NCBI RefSeq assembly: GCF_017487405.1
Contig: NZ_CP062222.1
Coordinates: forward strand, 3,333,001-3,397,000
Source: Brevundimonas goettingensis
GTDB lineage: Bacteria > Pseudomonadota > Alphaproteobacteria > Caulobacterales > Caulobacteraceae
Direction: 5' to 3'
DNA length: 64,000 nucleotides
The position numbers and the translations under genes were made by a program. A model generated the notes under the pieces. That model was not told the origin of the DNA. It worked only from the letters and a program-made list of their open reading frames with translations, and made no database searches. The first letter of the stretch is position 1. The number at the start of each line of letters is the position of its first letter. This document shows positions 43,758-52,565 of this stretch, piece by piece.

Positions 43758-44134
43758 CAGCGGCGACGACCGGCCAGCAGCAAGCCGAGCACAACGCCGA
43801 CGCCGAGCGCGATGGCGGTCGACTGGACCGGACGTTCCTGGACGCGTTCGGTGATGTAGCGCTGGGCCTCGTCGAACCGCTCGGAGGCGTCGTCGTAGTA
43901 CTCGCGGCCGCGCAGACGAGCCTGGTCATAATAGCCGCGCGCCTGTTCGCGCAGAACCTCGGCCTTTTCGCGCACCTGGGCCTCGGCCTCGGCGGACTTG
44001 GCCTTCAGACGCTGCTGGGCCTCGGCGGCTTTTTCCTTCAGACGTTCGGTTTCCTCGCGGGCGCCGGTCTTCAGGTCTTCCTTCAGGGTCTTTAGGTCGT
44101 TCTTGATATCTTCTCGAGCCTTGGTCGTGGCCAT
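43757..44134 (-). CDS. DUF883 (YqjD/ElaB-like) membrane-anchored ribosome-associated protein
   Basis: 125 residues. The first ~90 are one long charged amphipathic helix (EDIKNDLKTLKEDLKTGARE, ERLKEKAAEAQQRLKAKSAE), and the C-terminus is a short anchor (STAIALGVGVVLGLLLAGRRR). The layout matches YqjD/ElaB proteins, which bind stationary-phase ribosomes at the inner membrane in E. coli; that role here is inferred. It is the first gene of a two-gene operon with the next protein, in the yqjD-yqjE order. Confidence 0.8.
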   Translation of the reverse strand: MATTKAREDIKNDLKTLKEDLKTGAREETERLKEKAAEAQQRLKAKSAEAEAQVREKAEVLREQARGYYDQARLRGREYYDDASERFDEAQRYITERVQERPVQSTAIALGVGVVLGLLLAGRRR

Positions 44135-44280
44135 GTCGCGCGCTCCGGTGGTCAGCTTGGCTGTAAATAGAGGTACCAGCCGCTGAACGCTATATCCTCG
44201 CGAGGGTTCCGGCCGTTTCGCCGCAGCGCAGCATGGGATTGCGGATGACGCTGCGGATTCCGCGTCCTAAGAAAAGCACC

Positions 44281-44943
44281 ATGACCGACTGGCTCTTCTC
44301 ACCCGCCCCGACCCCGTCCCTGCCGATCGTCGGCGATGAGCGCCGTTTTCCGGTACGCCGCATCCTGTGCGTGGGCCAGAACTACGCCGCCCATGTGCGC
44401 GAAATGGGCGGCGACGCGACCCGGCCGGCGCCCTTCTTCTTCTCCAAGCCGGCGGACGCCCTCGTCACCGACGGCAAGGATCCGGCCTATCCGTCGCAGA
44501 CCACCAATCTGCATCACGAGGTCGAGCTGGTCGTGGCCATCGGTGAAGGTGGGCAGGCCATCGGCTGGGCGGTCGGCGTCGATCTGACCCGGCGCGACCT
44601 TCAGGCCCTGGCCAAGGAGAAGGGCCGTCCGTGGGACGCCTCCAAGGGCTTCGACCAGTCGGCCCCGTGCGGCCCCCTGACCCTTGGCGACCTGCCGCGG
44701 CCGATGGGCGCCATCGCCCTGTCGGTCAATGGGGTGGCCAAACAGTCGGGGTCGCTGGACGACATGATCTGGAACCCGCACGAGATCGTCGCCAAGGCGG
44801 GGGAGCTGTGGACCCTGCAGCCCGGCGACCTGATCTTCACCGGCACCCCGGAAGGCGTCGGGCCGCTGGTTCCGGGCGACACGGTCGAGGCCACCATCGA
44901 GGGCCTGACGACCCTGAGCTTCACCGTCGCCCCCCCGCTCTGA
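44281..44943 (+). CDS. Fumarylacetoacetate hydrolase family enzyme (fumarylpyruvate hydrolase-like)
   Basis: 220 residues from the ATG at 44281. It has the FAH metal and substrate motifs: LCVGQNYAAHVREMG near the start, HHEVELVVAIG with two metal-binding Glu, DLTRRDLQ, and FTGTPEGVGPLVPGD near the end. The small form without an N-terminal SH3-like domain is the fumarylpyruvate/oxopent-4-enoate hydrolase type. With the adjacent maleylacetoacetate isomerase, 11 bases downstream, it could complete the lower arm of gentisate or homogentisate breakdown. Catalysis is cleavage of a C-C bond in a 2,4-dioxo acid. Confidence 0.85.
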   Translation: MTDWLFSPAPTPSLPIVGDERRFPVRRILCVGQNYAAHVREMGGDATRPAPFFFSKPADALVTDGKDPAYPSQTTNLHHEVELVVAIGEGGQAIGWAVGVDLTRRDLQALAKEKGRPWDASKGFDQSAPCGPLTLGDLPRPMGAIALSVNGVAKQSGSLDDMIWNPHEIVAKAGELWTLQPGDLIFTGTPEGVGPLVPGDTVEATIEGLTTLSFTVAPPL

Positions 44944-44954
44944 GGGCCGTGACC

Positions 44955-45584
44955 ATGATCCTGCACTCCTACTGGCGCTCCGGCGCGGCCTACCGGACCC
45001 GGATCGCCCTCAATCTGAAGGGTCTGGAGTACGAGCGGCGCGACGTCGACCTGCGCACCCGGGCGCACAAGACCCCGGAGTATCTGGCGATCAACCCCCA
45101 GGGAATGGTCCCGGCCCTGGAGGTCGAGGGCGCGGTCCTGACCCAGAGCGTGGCCATTCTGGAATGGCTGGAAGAGGCCTACCCCGACCCCGCCCTGCTG
45201 CCGACCGCCCTGCTCGATCGCGCCCGGGTCCGGGCCATGGCCGCCCTCATCGGCTCGGACATCCATCCGCTGAACAATCTCAGGGTGCTCGGCGCCGTGC
45301 GCGGTCTGGGCGCCGATCAGGCCGGGGTGGACGCCTGGGCGGGCGGCTGGATCGCCGCCGGCTTCGACGCTCTGGAGCAGATGGTCGCGAGGGACGGGGC
45401 CGGCTGGAGCTTCGGCGCCAATCCCACCATGGTCGACTGCTATCTGATCCCGCAGCTCTATTCGGCGCGGCGCTTCAATGTCGATCTGTCGCCCTGGCCC
45501 AGGCTGCTGGCGGTCGAACAGGCGGCGGAAACCCATCCGGCCTTTATCGCGGCCCATCCGGACAAACAGCCGGACGCAGACTGA
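44955..45584 (+). CDS. maiA: Maleylacetoacetate / maleylpyruvate isomerase (zeta-class GST)
   Basis: A 209-residue glutathione-dependent isomerase. MILHSYWRSGAAYRTRIALN matches the zeta GST start; the Ser/Arg at positions 5-8 of this motif bind glutathione. NPQGMVPALEVEGAVLTQSVAILEWLEE is the glutathione-site segment, and the C-terminal helical domain ends GANPTMVDCYLIPQLYSARR. It converts a cis-diketo acid to the trans form, the substrate of the preceding hydrolase. The ATG at 44955 has GAGG nine bases upstream; a GTG at 44949 is in frame. Confidence 0.88.
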   Translation: MILHSYWRSGAAYRTRIALNLKGLEYERRDVDLRTRAHKTPEYLAINPQGMVPALEVEGAVLTQSVAILEWLEEAYPDPALLPTALLDRARVRAMAALIGSDIHPLNNLRVLGAVRGLGADQAGVDAWAGGWIAAGFDALEQMVARDGAGWSFGANPTMVDCYLIPQLYSARRFNVDLSPWPRLLAVEQAAETHPAFIAAHPDKQPDAD

Positions 45585-45666
45585 TTTCGCTAAGGAAATT
45601 CGAGAGACCGCGAGTCTGCAGGTAAGGTTCCGGCAACTTCCGGGTCAGCCTCCCTTAAACTTTGTC

Positions 45667-46584
45667 GTGCAGGGTTCGGGGGTGAAGCCTCTCCCCGTAC
45701 AGACTCCCGCCGGCAAACTGGCCATGGCGGTCGTGACCGACCCCGAAAGGGGCGTGGGCGCCGTGGCGACCGCACCGGTCGGCGCGCGCGAGGAGGCGAT
45801 GCGTTTCCTGCTGCAGACCGCCGCCGACGGCGGGATCAACACCGTCGCCACCCGTCCCGATCGCGACGGCGAGCGGCTGCTGGGTCAGGCTTGGCCCTTC
45901 CCGTCGCCGTTCCGTGTGACCGTACGCACCGTGCCCCTGTCCGAGGGGCTGGACCGGGTCGAGGCCCGCGCCCGCCGCTCGCTGGAGCGGATGGGTCTGC
46001 CGCGCGGCGACACGCTTCTGGTGTCCAACGCCGCCGACCTGGCTGGAGCCGAGGGCCGCGCCCTGTGGGAGCGGATGAAGGCGCTCAAGGATCGCGGGCT
46101 TTATCGCCGCATCGGCTTCTGCGCGACCATGGAGGATGGCCCGGCCCTGCTGGCGCGCCGCTACCAGCCCGACGTCGTCCAGATGCCCTGCAATCTTCTG
46201 GACCAGCGTCCGGTGACCGAAGGGACCCTGTCTGATCTCGCGGCCATGGATATCGACGTCCACATCGCATCGGTCTTTGCGCGCGGCCTGCTGTTCGCCA
46301 GCCGAGAAAGCCTGCCGCCGCATCTGGCCGAGCACGGTCCGGCCCTGTCGCGCGTGCGCCGCAGCCTGGCCGAGGCCCGCGTCGACCCGATGCAGGCCGC
46401 CCTGGCCTTCGCGTTGAACCTGCCGCCCGCCGCTTGCGTCGTGGCCAGCGTTGCCTCGGCGGCCGAGCTGCGCGCCATCCTGGCCGCCTCCTGCGCGCCC
46501 AAGCCCGATCTGGACTGGGAGGCGCTCGCCCTGTCCGAGCCGGCCGCCCTCAGCGCCCGCACGCCGATCAGCGCCGCGGCCTGA
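45667..46584 (+). CDS. Degenerate aldo/keto reductase-like protein
   Basis: About 305 residues with the (beta/alpha)8 pattern of aldo/keto reductases but without the catalytic tetrad. The usual N-terminal DTAxxYGxSE segment reads TVATRPDRDGERLLG, so the catalytic Tyr is absent, and the LLxHxxD strand reads TLLVSNAADL, losing the His. The cofactor segment remains partly recognisable (AFALNLPPAACVVASVASAA). The start is unclear: GTG at 45667 or 45682, or ATG at 45724. It may be a non-enzymatic sugar- or nucleotide-binding member, or an enzyme using different residues. It follows maiA by about 80 bases. Confidence 0.6.
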   Translation: MQGSGVKPLPVQTPAGKLAMAVVTDPERGVGAVATAPVGAREEAMRFLLQTAADGGINTVATRPDRDGERLLGQAWPFPSPFRVTVRTVPLSEGLDRVEARARRSLERMGLPRGDTLLVSNAADLAGAEGRALWERMKALKDRGLYRRIGFCATMEDGPALLARRYQPDVVQMPCNLLDQRPVTEGTLSDLAAMDIDVHIASVFARGLLFASRESLPPHLAEHGPALSRVRRSLAEARVDPMQAALAFALNLPPAACVVASVASAAELRAILAASCAPKPDLDWEALALSEPAALSARTPISAAA

Positions 46585-46656
46585 CAAAACAAGTCAGCCA
46601 TCCCGCCTCGGAATGGCTTGAGACGAAGCACGCGATCCTTCACCCTGTGCGCTCGC

Positions 46657-49347
46657 ATGAACGCTCCCCTCGCCCACCCCCCGCAGCCCGCGCCTGACGG
46701 CGTGACCCCCGTCATGGGCCAGTATCTGGCGGCCAAGGCGGCGCAGCCCGACGCCATCGTCTTCTTCCGGATGGGCGATTTCTACGAGCTGTTCTTCAAG
46801 GACGCCGAGATCGCCTCGGCCCTGCTGGGCATCACCCTGACCAGGCGCGGCAAGCATCAGGGCGAGGACATCCCCATGGCGGGGGTGCCGGTCCACGCCA
46901 TGGACGGCTATCTGGCGCGGCTGATCCGGGCCGGACAGCGCGTCGCCATCTGCGACCAGATCGAGACCCCCGCCGAGGCGAAAAAGCGCGGCTCCAAGGC
47001 CATCGTGGCGCGCGACATCGTGCGCGTCGTCACCCCCGGCACCCTGACCGAGGACTCCCTGCTGGAGGCGCGGGGCGCGAACCGTCTGGCGGCGGTGGCG
47101 ATCCGCAAGGGCCGCGCGGCCGTCGCCGTGGTCGAGCTGTCGGCCGGGGCGGTGGATTCGGTCGCCTGCGCTCTGGAAGACCTGGCCGCGACGCTCGCCG
47201 CCTTCCGCCCGTCCGAGGTGCTGGTCCCGGACAAGCTTTTCTCCGACGACGCCGTCCGTCCCGCGCTGGACGGCTCCGGCGGGGTGGTTCAGGCCCTGGC
47301 CTCCGCCGTCGCCGAGCCCGCCGCCGCACGCGACCGGGTCGAGCGGCTGTACGGCGTCGCCTCGCTGGACGGTTTCGGCGCCTTCGAGGAGGCCGAGGTC
47401 TCGGCCCTGGGTCTGGTCGCCGCCTATCTGGAGACGACCCAGGCCGGCAAGGTCCCGGCCCTGACGCCGCCGCGCCGTTCGGGCGAGAGCGGCTTCCTGG
47501 CTATCGACCCGGCGACGCGCCAGTCGCTCGAGATCGACCGCACCCAGCGCGGCGAGCGCGAGGGCTCGCTGCTGGCCTGTCTGGACCGCACCGTCACCTC
47601 GGGCGGGGCCCGGGCTCTGGCCGAGCGCGTCGCCCGGCCGCTGCGCGATCCGTTGGCCATCAACGAGGGACTGGACGCCGTCGAATGGCTGCTGGAGCGC
47701 CGCGACCTGCGCCGCGATCTGAGGGACGCCCTGCGCGCCTCCGCCGACGTCGCCCGCGCGGTGTCCCGGTTGGCGCTGGGCCGTGGCGGACCGCGCGATC
47801 TGGCCGCCATCCGTTCGGGACTGGACATCGCCGAGAGCATCGGGGGGCTGTTCGTGGTTCCCGCAAATCCGTTGAGCGCGCCGCCGCAGCGGCTGCTCGG
47901 CTGTCTCGACCGCCTGACCCTGTCGCCCGATCTGGGGCGGCTGAAGATCGACCTCATCGAAGGCCTGATGGACGAGCCGCCGCATCTGGCGCGCGACGGC
48001 GGCTTCGTCCGTCCCGGCTTCCGGCCCGAGCTGGACGCCGCCCGCACCCTTCGCGACGACAGCCGCCGGGTGGTCGCCGACCTCGAGGCCCGCGCCGTCG
48101 CCGAATCGGGCGTGCCGTTCAAGATCAAGCACAACGCCGTCCTCGGCTATTTCCTCGAGACCACGGCCAAACATGCCGAGCCCCTGTTCCGCGCAGGTCC
48201 GGAGAGCCCCTACATCCACCGCCAGACCCTGGCGGCCCAGGTGCGGTTCACCACCGTCGAACTGTCGGAGCTGGACGCGAAGATCAGCCAGGCCGGGTTC
48301 CGGGCCCTGGCCATGGAGGGCGAGACCTTCGAGGGCTGGCGCCAGACCGTGCAACGCCTCGCCCAGCCGCTGCAGGCCGTCGCCGACGCCCTGGCCGAAC
48401 TGGACGCCACCTCGGCGCTCGCAGAATGGGCGGAAGAGGTCGGGGCGGTCCGGCCAACGGTTGATTCCAGCCTGACCTTCGAGGTCCAGGGCGGTCGCCA
48501 CCCCGTCGTCGAGGCGGCGGTCAGGAAGGCGGGCGACCCCTTCACCCCCAACGACTGCCGTCTGGACGGCGCCCCGATCAAGGGGGCGGGCGCCTGCCCG
48601 CGTCTGTCGATCGTCACCGGGCCGAACATGGCCGGTAAGTCGACCTTCCTGCGCCAGAACGCCCTGCTGGTGATCCTGGCCCAGGCCGGATCCTTCGTGC
48701 CTGCGCAGGCGATGCGGCTGGGCGTCGTCGACCGGCTGTTCTCGCGCGTCGGCGCCGGGGACGACCTGGCGCGCGGCCGCTCCACCTTCATGATGGAGAT
48801 GGTCGAGACGGCCGCCATCCTGACCCAGGCGACACCCGCAAGCTTCGTGGTGCTGGACGAGATCGGGCGCGGCACGGCGACCTATGACGGTCTGGCCATC
48901 GCCTGGGCCTGCGCCGAGGCCCTGCACGAGACCAATCGCTCGCGCACCCTGTTCGCCACCCACTATCACGAGCTGGCGCGGCTGGAGGAGCGGCTCGACC
49001 ACGTCTCCAATCTGTCGATGAAGGCCAAGGAGTGGAACGGGGAACTGATCTTCCTGCACGAGGCCGGCGCCGGCGCCGCCGATCGCTCCTACGGGGTGCA
49101 GGTGGCGAAGCTGGCGGGCGTGCCGCCCTGGGTGGTGGCCCGCGCCCGCTCGGTGCTGGACCGGCTGGAGGCCGAGAAGGCCGCCAACGACAAGCTGGAC
49201 GACCTGCCCCTGTTCGCAGTCGCCGAACCGCCGCCTCCGCCGATGAAGTCGATCATGGACGAGGCCGTCGCAGCGCTCGATCCCGACGCGATGAGCCCGC
49301 GCGAGGCGCTTGAAGCCTTGTACCGGTTGAAGGCCCTGAAGGTCTGA
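46657..49347 (+). CDS. mutS: DNA mismatch repair protein MutS
   Basis: Recognises mismatches and starts repair; 896 residues from the ATG at 46657. The mismatch-binding domain has the Phe-x-Glu motif within FFRMGDFYELFFKDAE (about residues 36-51). The ATPase core has Walker A GPNMAGKSTFLRQ (about 655-667), DDLARGRSTFMMEM and Walker B VVLDEIGRGT. The C-terminus MSPREALEALYRLKAL is the tetramer-forming end. Length and motifs are normal. The stop is followed by one base and then the CAP gene stop on the opposite strand. Confidence 0.97.
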   Translation: MNAPLAHPPQPAPDGVTPVMGQYLAAKAAQPDAIVFFRMGDFYELFFKDAEIASALLGITLTRRGKHQGEDIPMAGVPVHAMDGYLARLIRAGQRVAICDQIETPAEAKKRGSKAIVARDIVRVVTPGTLTEDSLLEARGANRLAAVAIRKGRAAVAVVELSAGAVDSVACALEDLAATLAAFRPSEVLVPDKLFSDDAVRPALDGSGGVVQALASAVAEPAAARDRVERLYGVASLDGFGAFEEAEVSALGLVAAYLETTQAGKVPALTPPRRSGESGFLAIDPATRQSLEIDRTQRGEREGSLLACLDRTVTSGGARALAERVARPLRDPLAINEGLDAVEWLLERRDLRRDLRDALRASADVARAVSRLALGRGGPRDLAAIRSGLDIAESIGGLFVVPANPLSAPPQRLLGCLDRLTLSPDLGRLKIDLIEGLMDEPPHLARDGGFVRPGFRPELDAARTLRDDSRRVVADLEARAVAESGVPFKIKHNAVLGYFLETTAKHAEPLFRAGPESPYIHRQTLAAQVRFTTVELSELDAKISQAGFRALAMEGETFEGWRQTVQRLAQPLQAVADALAELDATSALAEWAEEVGAVRPTVDSSLTFEVQGGRHPVVEAAVRKAGDPFTPNDCRLDGAPIKGAGACPRLSIVTGPNMAGKSTFLRQNALLVILAQAGSFVPAQAMRLGVVDRLFSRVGAGDDLARGRSTFMMEMVETAAILTQATPASFVVLDEIGRGTATYDGLAIAWACAEALHETNRSRTLFATHYHELARLEERLDHVSNLSMKAKEWNGELIFLHEAGAGAADRSYGVQVAKLAGVPPWVVARARSVLDRLEAEKAANDKLDDLPLFAVAEPPPPPMKSIMDEAVAALDPDAMSPREALEALYRLKALKV

Positions 49348-49348
49348 T

Positions 49349-49924
49349 CTAGCGCCGCTTCACCGGCTCATAGCCGTAATCGATGACGCACATGTGGTTG
49401 AACACCGCATGCGGGCCGCAGCTGACGCCGGCGCGGACATAGCCGTCGCGGAACAGGTTCACCCGGTGGCCCCGGTCGGCGATATTGTCGTCGACCAGCA
49501 GCTGGATGATCACTTCGCGGGCGGTGTCATAGCCGTAGGAGATGTTCTCCCCGCCATAGGGATCGCCGCCTCGCCGGGTCACGCGGGTCGCGAAATCCCA
49601 GCCGTCCGAACCATAGTGGCCGATGAAGCCCGAAGGGCCCTGATCGGCGACATGGTCTCCGGCCGTCAAGGCCAGGATCAGATCGGGCGACAGCGGCGCC
49701 ATCGGCTTCTGGCGGCGCAGGAAGGCGATGGCCTCGTCGACCGCCGCAACCCCCTCGCGGGTCTGGATATTGATCCGGCCGGGCCGCACGACGATGTCGC
49801 CGCGGAACTGGGTCCGGTAGTCCTGCAGCACGGCGATATAGGCCTGGGGGTCCGACCGCATCAGGTTCATCTCGGCCAGGACCTCGCGCGACAGCTGGGC
49901 GTCGCCGCCGCCCTGAAGGCCCAT
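49349..49924 (-). CDS. CAP-domain protein, apparently lacking its signal peptide
   Basis: Only the last 191 codons of a long minus-strand frame make sense. They encode a CAP/SCP domain: LSREVLAEMNLMRSDPQAYI, LSPDLILALTAGDHVADQGP, GHYGSDGWDF, YGGENISYGY and VDDNIADRGHRVNLF, with the conserved His and Glu of the family. Such proteins are secreted, but here the domain starts at residue 11 after MGLQGGGDAQ with no signal peptide and no ribosome site. Upstream of the ATG at 49924 lies glnD sequence on the other strand. I therefore take the gene as 5' truncated. Confidence 0.75.
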   Translation of the reverse strand: MGLQGGGDAQLSREVLAEMNLMRSDPQAYIAVLQDYRTQFRGDIVVRPGRINIQTREGVAAVDEAIAFLRRQKPMAPLSPDLILALTAGDHVADQGPSGFIGHYGSDGWDFATRVTRRGGDPYGGENISYGYDTAREVIIQLLVDDNIADRGHRVNLFRDGYVRAGVSCGPHAVFNHMCVIDYGYEPVKRR

Positions 49925-52522
49925 TACGACGCCGCGCGCGAGAAGATCGCCGCCCGTCTGGCCGGGGGCCTCGGCGGGGTCGAGGTGGCCCGACAGTATA
50001 GCGCCGCCGCCGACGAGATCCTGATCGCCCTGTGGCGGTTCACCTCCGAGACCCTCTATCCGTCGCACAATCCGACCGAGGCCGAGAAGCTGACCCTGAT
50101 CGCTGTCGGGGGCTACGGGCGCGGGGTGCTGGCGCCGTTTTCCGATCTGGACCTGCTGTTCCTGAGGCCGTGGAAGACCACCGCCCGGACGGAGACGGTC
50201 GCCGAGTTCGTCCTCTACGTCCTGTGGGACCTTGGGCTGAAGGTCGGATCCTCGGCCCGGTCGGTCGACGAATGCCTCGCCCTGTCGCGCACCGACATGA
50301 CCGTCCGCACCGCCCTGCTGGAAGGGCGCTGGCTGGCCGGCGACAAACATCTGGCCGAGGATTTCCTGTGGCGCTTCCGGGGGACGGTGACCAATGCCGA
50401 CCCCCGCCCCTTCATCGCCGCCAAGCTGGAAGAGCGTCAGGCGCGTCACACCAAGGCGGGCAATGTCCGCTATCGCGTCGAGCCCAATATCAAGGACGGC
50501 AAGGGGGGTCTGCGCGACCTCAACACACTGTTCTGGATCGCCCGGGCCCTCGCGCCGGAAAGCCCGCTGGGCGCCGCCGTCCTGAACGATCTCCTGACCG
50601 CCCGCGAGCGCCGCACCTTCGAGGAGGCGTTCGACTTCCTGTGGCGGGTGCGCTGCCACCTGCACCTGATCACCGGCCGGGCCGAGGAAAAGCTGACCTT
50701 CGACCTCCAGCCCGAGGTGGCGCGGCGGATGGGCTGGCGCGGGCGCGGCGACGAGCCGGCGGTCGAGCGGTTCATGCGCCGCTATTTCCTCGTCGCCCGT
50801 GACGTCGGCGCCCTGACCCGGGCCATGAGCGCGACGCTGGAGGCGCGTCAGCAGAAGAACACCCTCAGCCTGTCGCGGCTGATCCCGGGGCGGAAGCGCA
50901 ACCTCGGCGTTCCCGGCTTCATCGAGGACGGCGGCCGGCTGTCGGTCGAGAGCGCCCAGGTCTTCATCGACGACCCGGTCAAGCTGCTGACCCTGTTCGT
51001 CACCGCCGACCAGCACGATCTGGACCTGCATCCCCACGCCTTCTCCGCCGTGACCCGGTCGCTGGGGCTGGTGACGCCGAAGCTCAGGCGCGATCCCCGC
51101 GCCACGGCCGCCTTCCTGCACATCCTGGCGCACGGCCAGAGGCCCTATCGCGTCCTGACCATCATGAACGAGACCGGGCTGCTGGGCCGGTTCCTCCCCG
51201 AATGGGGGCGGATCGTCGGCCAGACCCAGTTCAACATGTACCACGCCTTCACGGTCGACGAGCACAGCCTGCAGGCCATCGGCATCATCAACGACATCTT
51301 CCGCGGCAAGCTGAAGGACGACCATCCGCTGTCGTCCTCGACCATCCATCTGATCGCCGACTTCGAGGTGCTCATGCTGGCCATGCTGCTGCATGATGTC
51401 GGCAAGGGCGGGGAGCGCGGTCAGCTGGAGGACGGCGCCATCGCGGCGCGGCGGGCCTGCGAACGGCTGGGCGTCGACCCGCGCCGGATCGAGCTGGTGG
51501 TCTGGCTTGTCCGCAACCACCTGGCCATGTCCGACTATGCCCAGAAGCGCGACACCTCCGATCCCCAGACGATAAAGGACTTCGCCGAGCTGGTCGGCGA
51601 TCCCGAGCGGCTGCGCCTGCTGCTGGTCCTGACCGTCGCCGACATCCGCGCCGTGGGGCCTGGCGTCTGGAACAACTGGAAGGGCCAGCTGATCACCGCC
51701 CTCTATACCCGGGTCGAGGCCCTGTTCCGGGGCGAGGACGTGGATCTGATCGACCCCCTGGCCGAACACGCCGCCCTGATCGCCCGGGCCTTCGAGACCG
51801 GCGCCGCCGCCGAATGCCGTCAGGGGCCGGGCCGGATCGAATCCACGACCGAGATCGCGCTGGCCGCCCGCGACCGGCCGGGGCTGTTCGCCGACCTGAC
51901 AGCGGTGCTGGCCGCCGCCGGGGCCGACGTCACAGGCGCCCGGGTCGCCACTGCCGCCGACGGCACGGCGCTGGACGTGTTTCAGGTCCAGGACGGCGCC
52001 GACGCCCCCTATGGCCAGGCCGAGCCGCGCCGCCTCAAGACCCTGGTCGCCGCCCTCGAGGCCGCCGCCCGGGGCGAGACCCCGGTCGAGCCGCCCGCCA
52101 TGCCCGCCTCGACCCCGCGCCGCGCCGTCTTCGACGTGCGACCCGTGGTCATGATCGACGCCGGGGCCAGCGAGACGGCGACGGTGATCGAGGTCTCGGG
52201 CGCCGACCGGCCGGGCCTTCTGGCCGAGCTGTCGCGCACCCTGACCGATCTGGACCTGTCGATCCGCTCGGCCCACGTCGCCGGCTTCGGCGAGCGGGCG
52301 GTCGACAGCTTCTATGTGGTGGACCGCAAGGGGCGGAAGATCTTCTCCGAAATGCTGCTGAACGAAATCCAGACCGGGCTGGAGGCGGTGCTGGAACGGG
52401 CCCCCGCCGCGCCCCAGGGCCGCCAGATCATCGCCGCCCGGGCCAGCGCCCGCGACGTCTCTGACCTCAATCGTCCGATCCGACGTGCGAAGGACGTTTC
52501 GTCGCAGGCGGAACCGCGCTAA
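49913..52522 (+). CDS. glnD: [Protein-PII] uridylyltransferase, 5' truncated
   Basis: Controls nitrogen metabolism by uridylylating PII proteins when glutamine is low. The recognisable sequence begins LKAHYDAAREKIAARLAGGL at 49913, with no start codon or ribosome site; the first in-frame GTG is at 49985. The nucleotidyltransferase domain is whole (GGYGRGVLAPFSDLDLLF, about residues 65-82), followed by the HD domain (LLHDVGKG and AFTVDEHSL) and two ACT domains (ARDRPGLFADLTAVL and GADRPGLLAELSRTL). About 50 to 70 N-terminal residues expected from family members are missing. The frame is open upstream to 49394, antisense to the CAP gene. Confidence 0.9.
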   Translation: MKAHYDAAREKIAARLAGGLGGVEVARQYSAAADEILIALWRFTSETLYPSHNPTEAEKLTLIAVGGYGRGVLAPFSDLDLLFLRPWKTTARTETVAEFVLYVLWDLGLKVGSSARSVDECLALSRTDMTVRTALLEGRWLAGDKHLAEDFLWRFRGTVTNADPRPFIAAKLEERQARHTKAGNVRYRVEPNIKDGKGGLRDLNTLFWIARALAPESPLGAAVLNDLLTARERRTFEEAFDFLWRVRCHLHLITGRAEEKLTFDLQPEVARRMGWRGRGDEPAVERFMRRYFLVARDVGALTRAMSATLEARQQKNTLSLSRLIPGRKRNLGVPGFIEDGGRLSVESAQVFIDDPVKLLTLFVTADQHDLDLHPHAFSAVTRSLGLVTPKLRRDPRATAAFLHILAHGQRPYRVLTIMNETGLLGRFLPEWGRIVGQTQFNMYHAFTVDEHSLQAIGIINDIFRGKLKDDHPLSSSTIHLIADFEVLMLAMLLHDVGKGGERGQLEDGAIAARRACERLGVDPRRIELVVWLVRNHLAMSDYAQKRDTSDPQTIKDFAELVGDPERLRLLLVLTVADIRAVGPGVWNNWKGQLITALYTRVEALFRGEDVDLIDPLAEHAALIARAFETGAAAECRQGPGRIESTTEIALAARDRPGLFADLTAVLAAAGADVTGARVATAADGTALDVFQVQDGADAPYGQAEPRRLKTLVAALEAAARGETPVEPPAMPASTPRRAVFDVRPVVMIDAGASETATVIEVSGADRPGLLAELSRTLTDLDLSIRSAHVAGFGERAVDSFYVVDRKGRKIFSEMLLNEIQTGLEAVLERAPAAPQGRQIIAARASARDVSDLNRPIRRAKDVSSQAEPR

Positions 52523-52565
52523 GCGCAGAATTACCCGCGCATTCCGGCGGTTCGGACCCTCCCGC

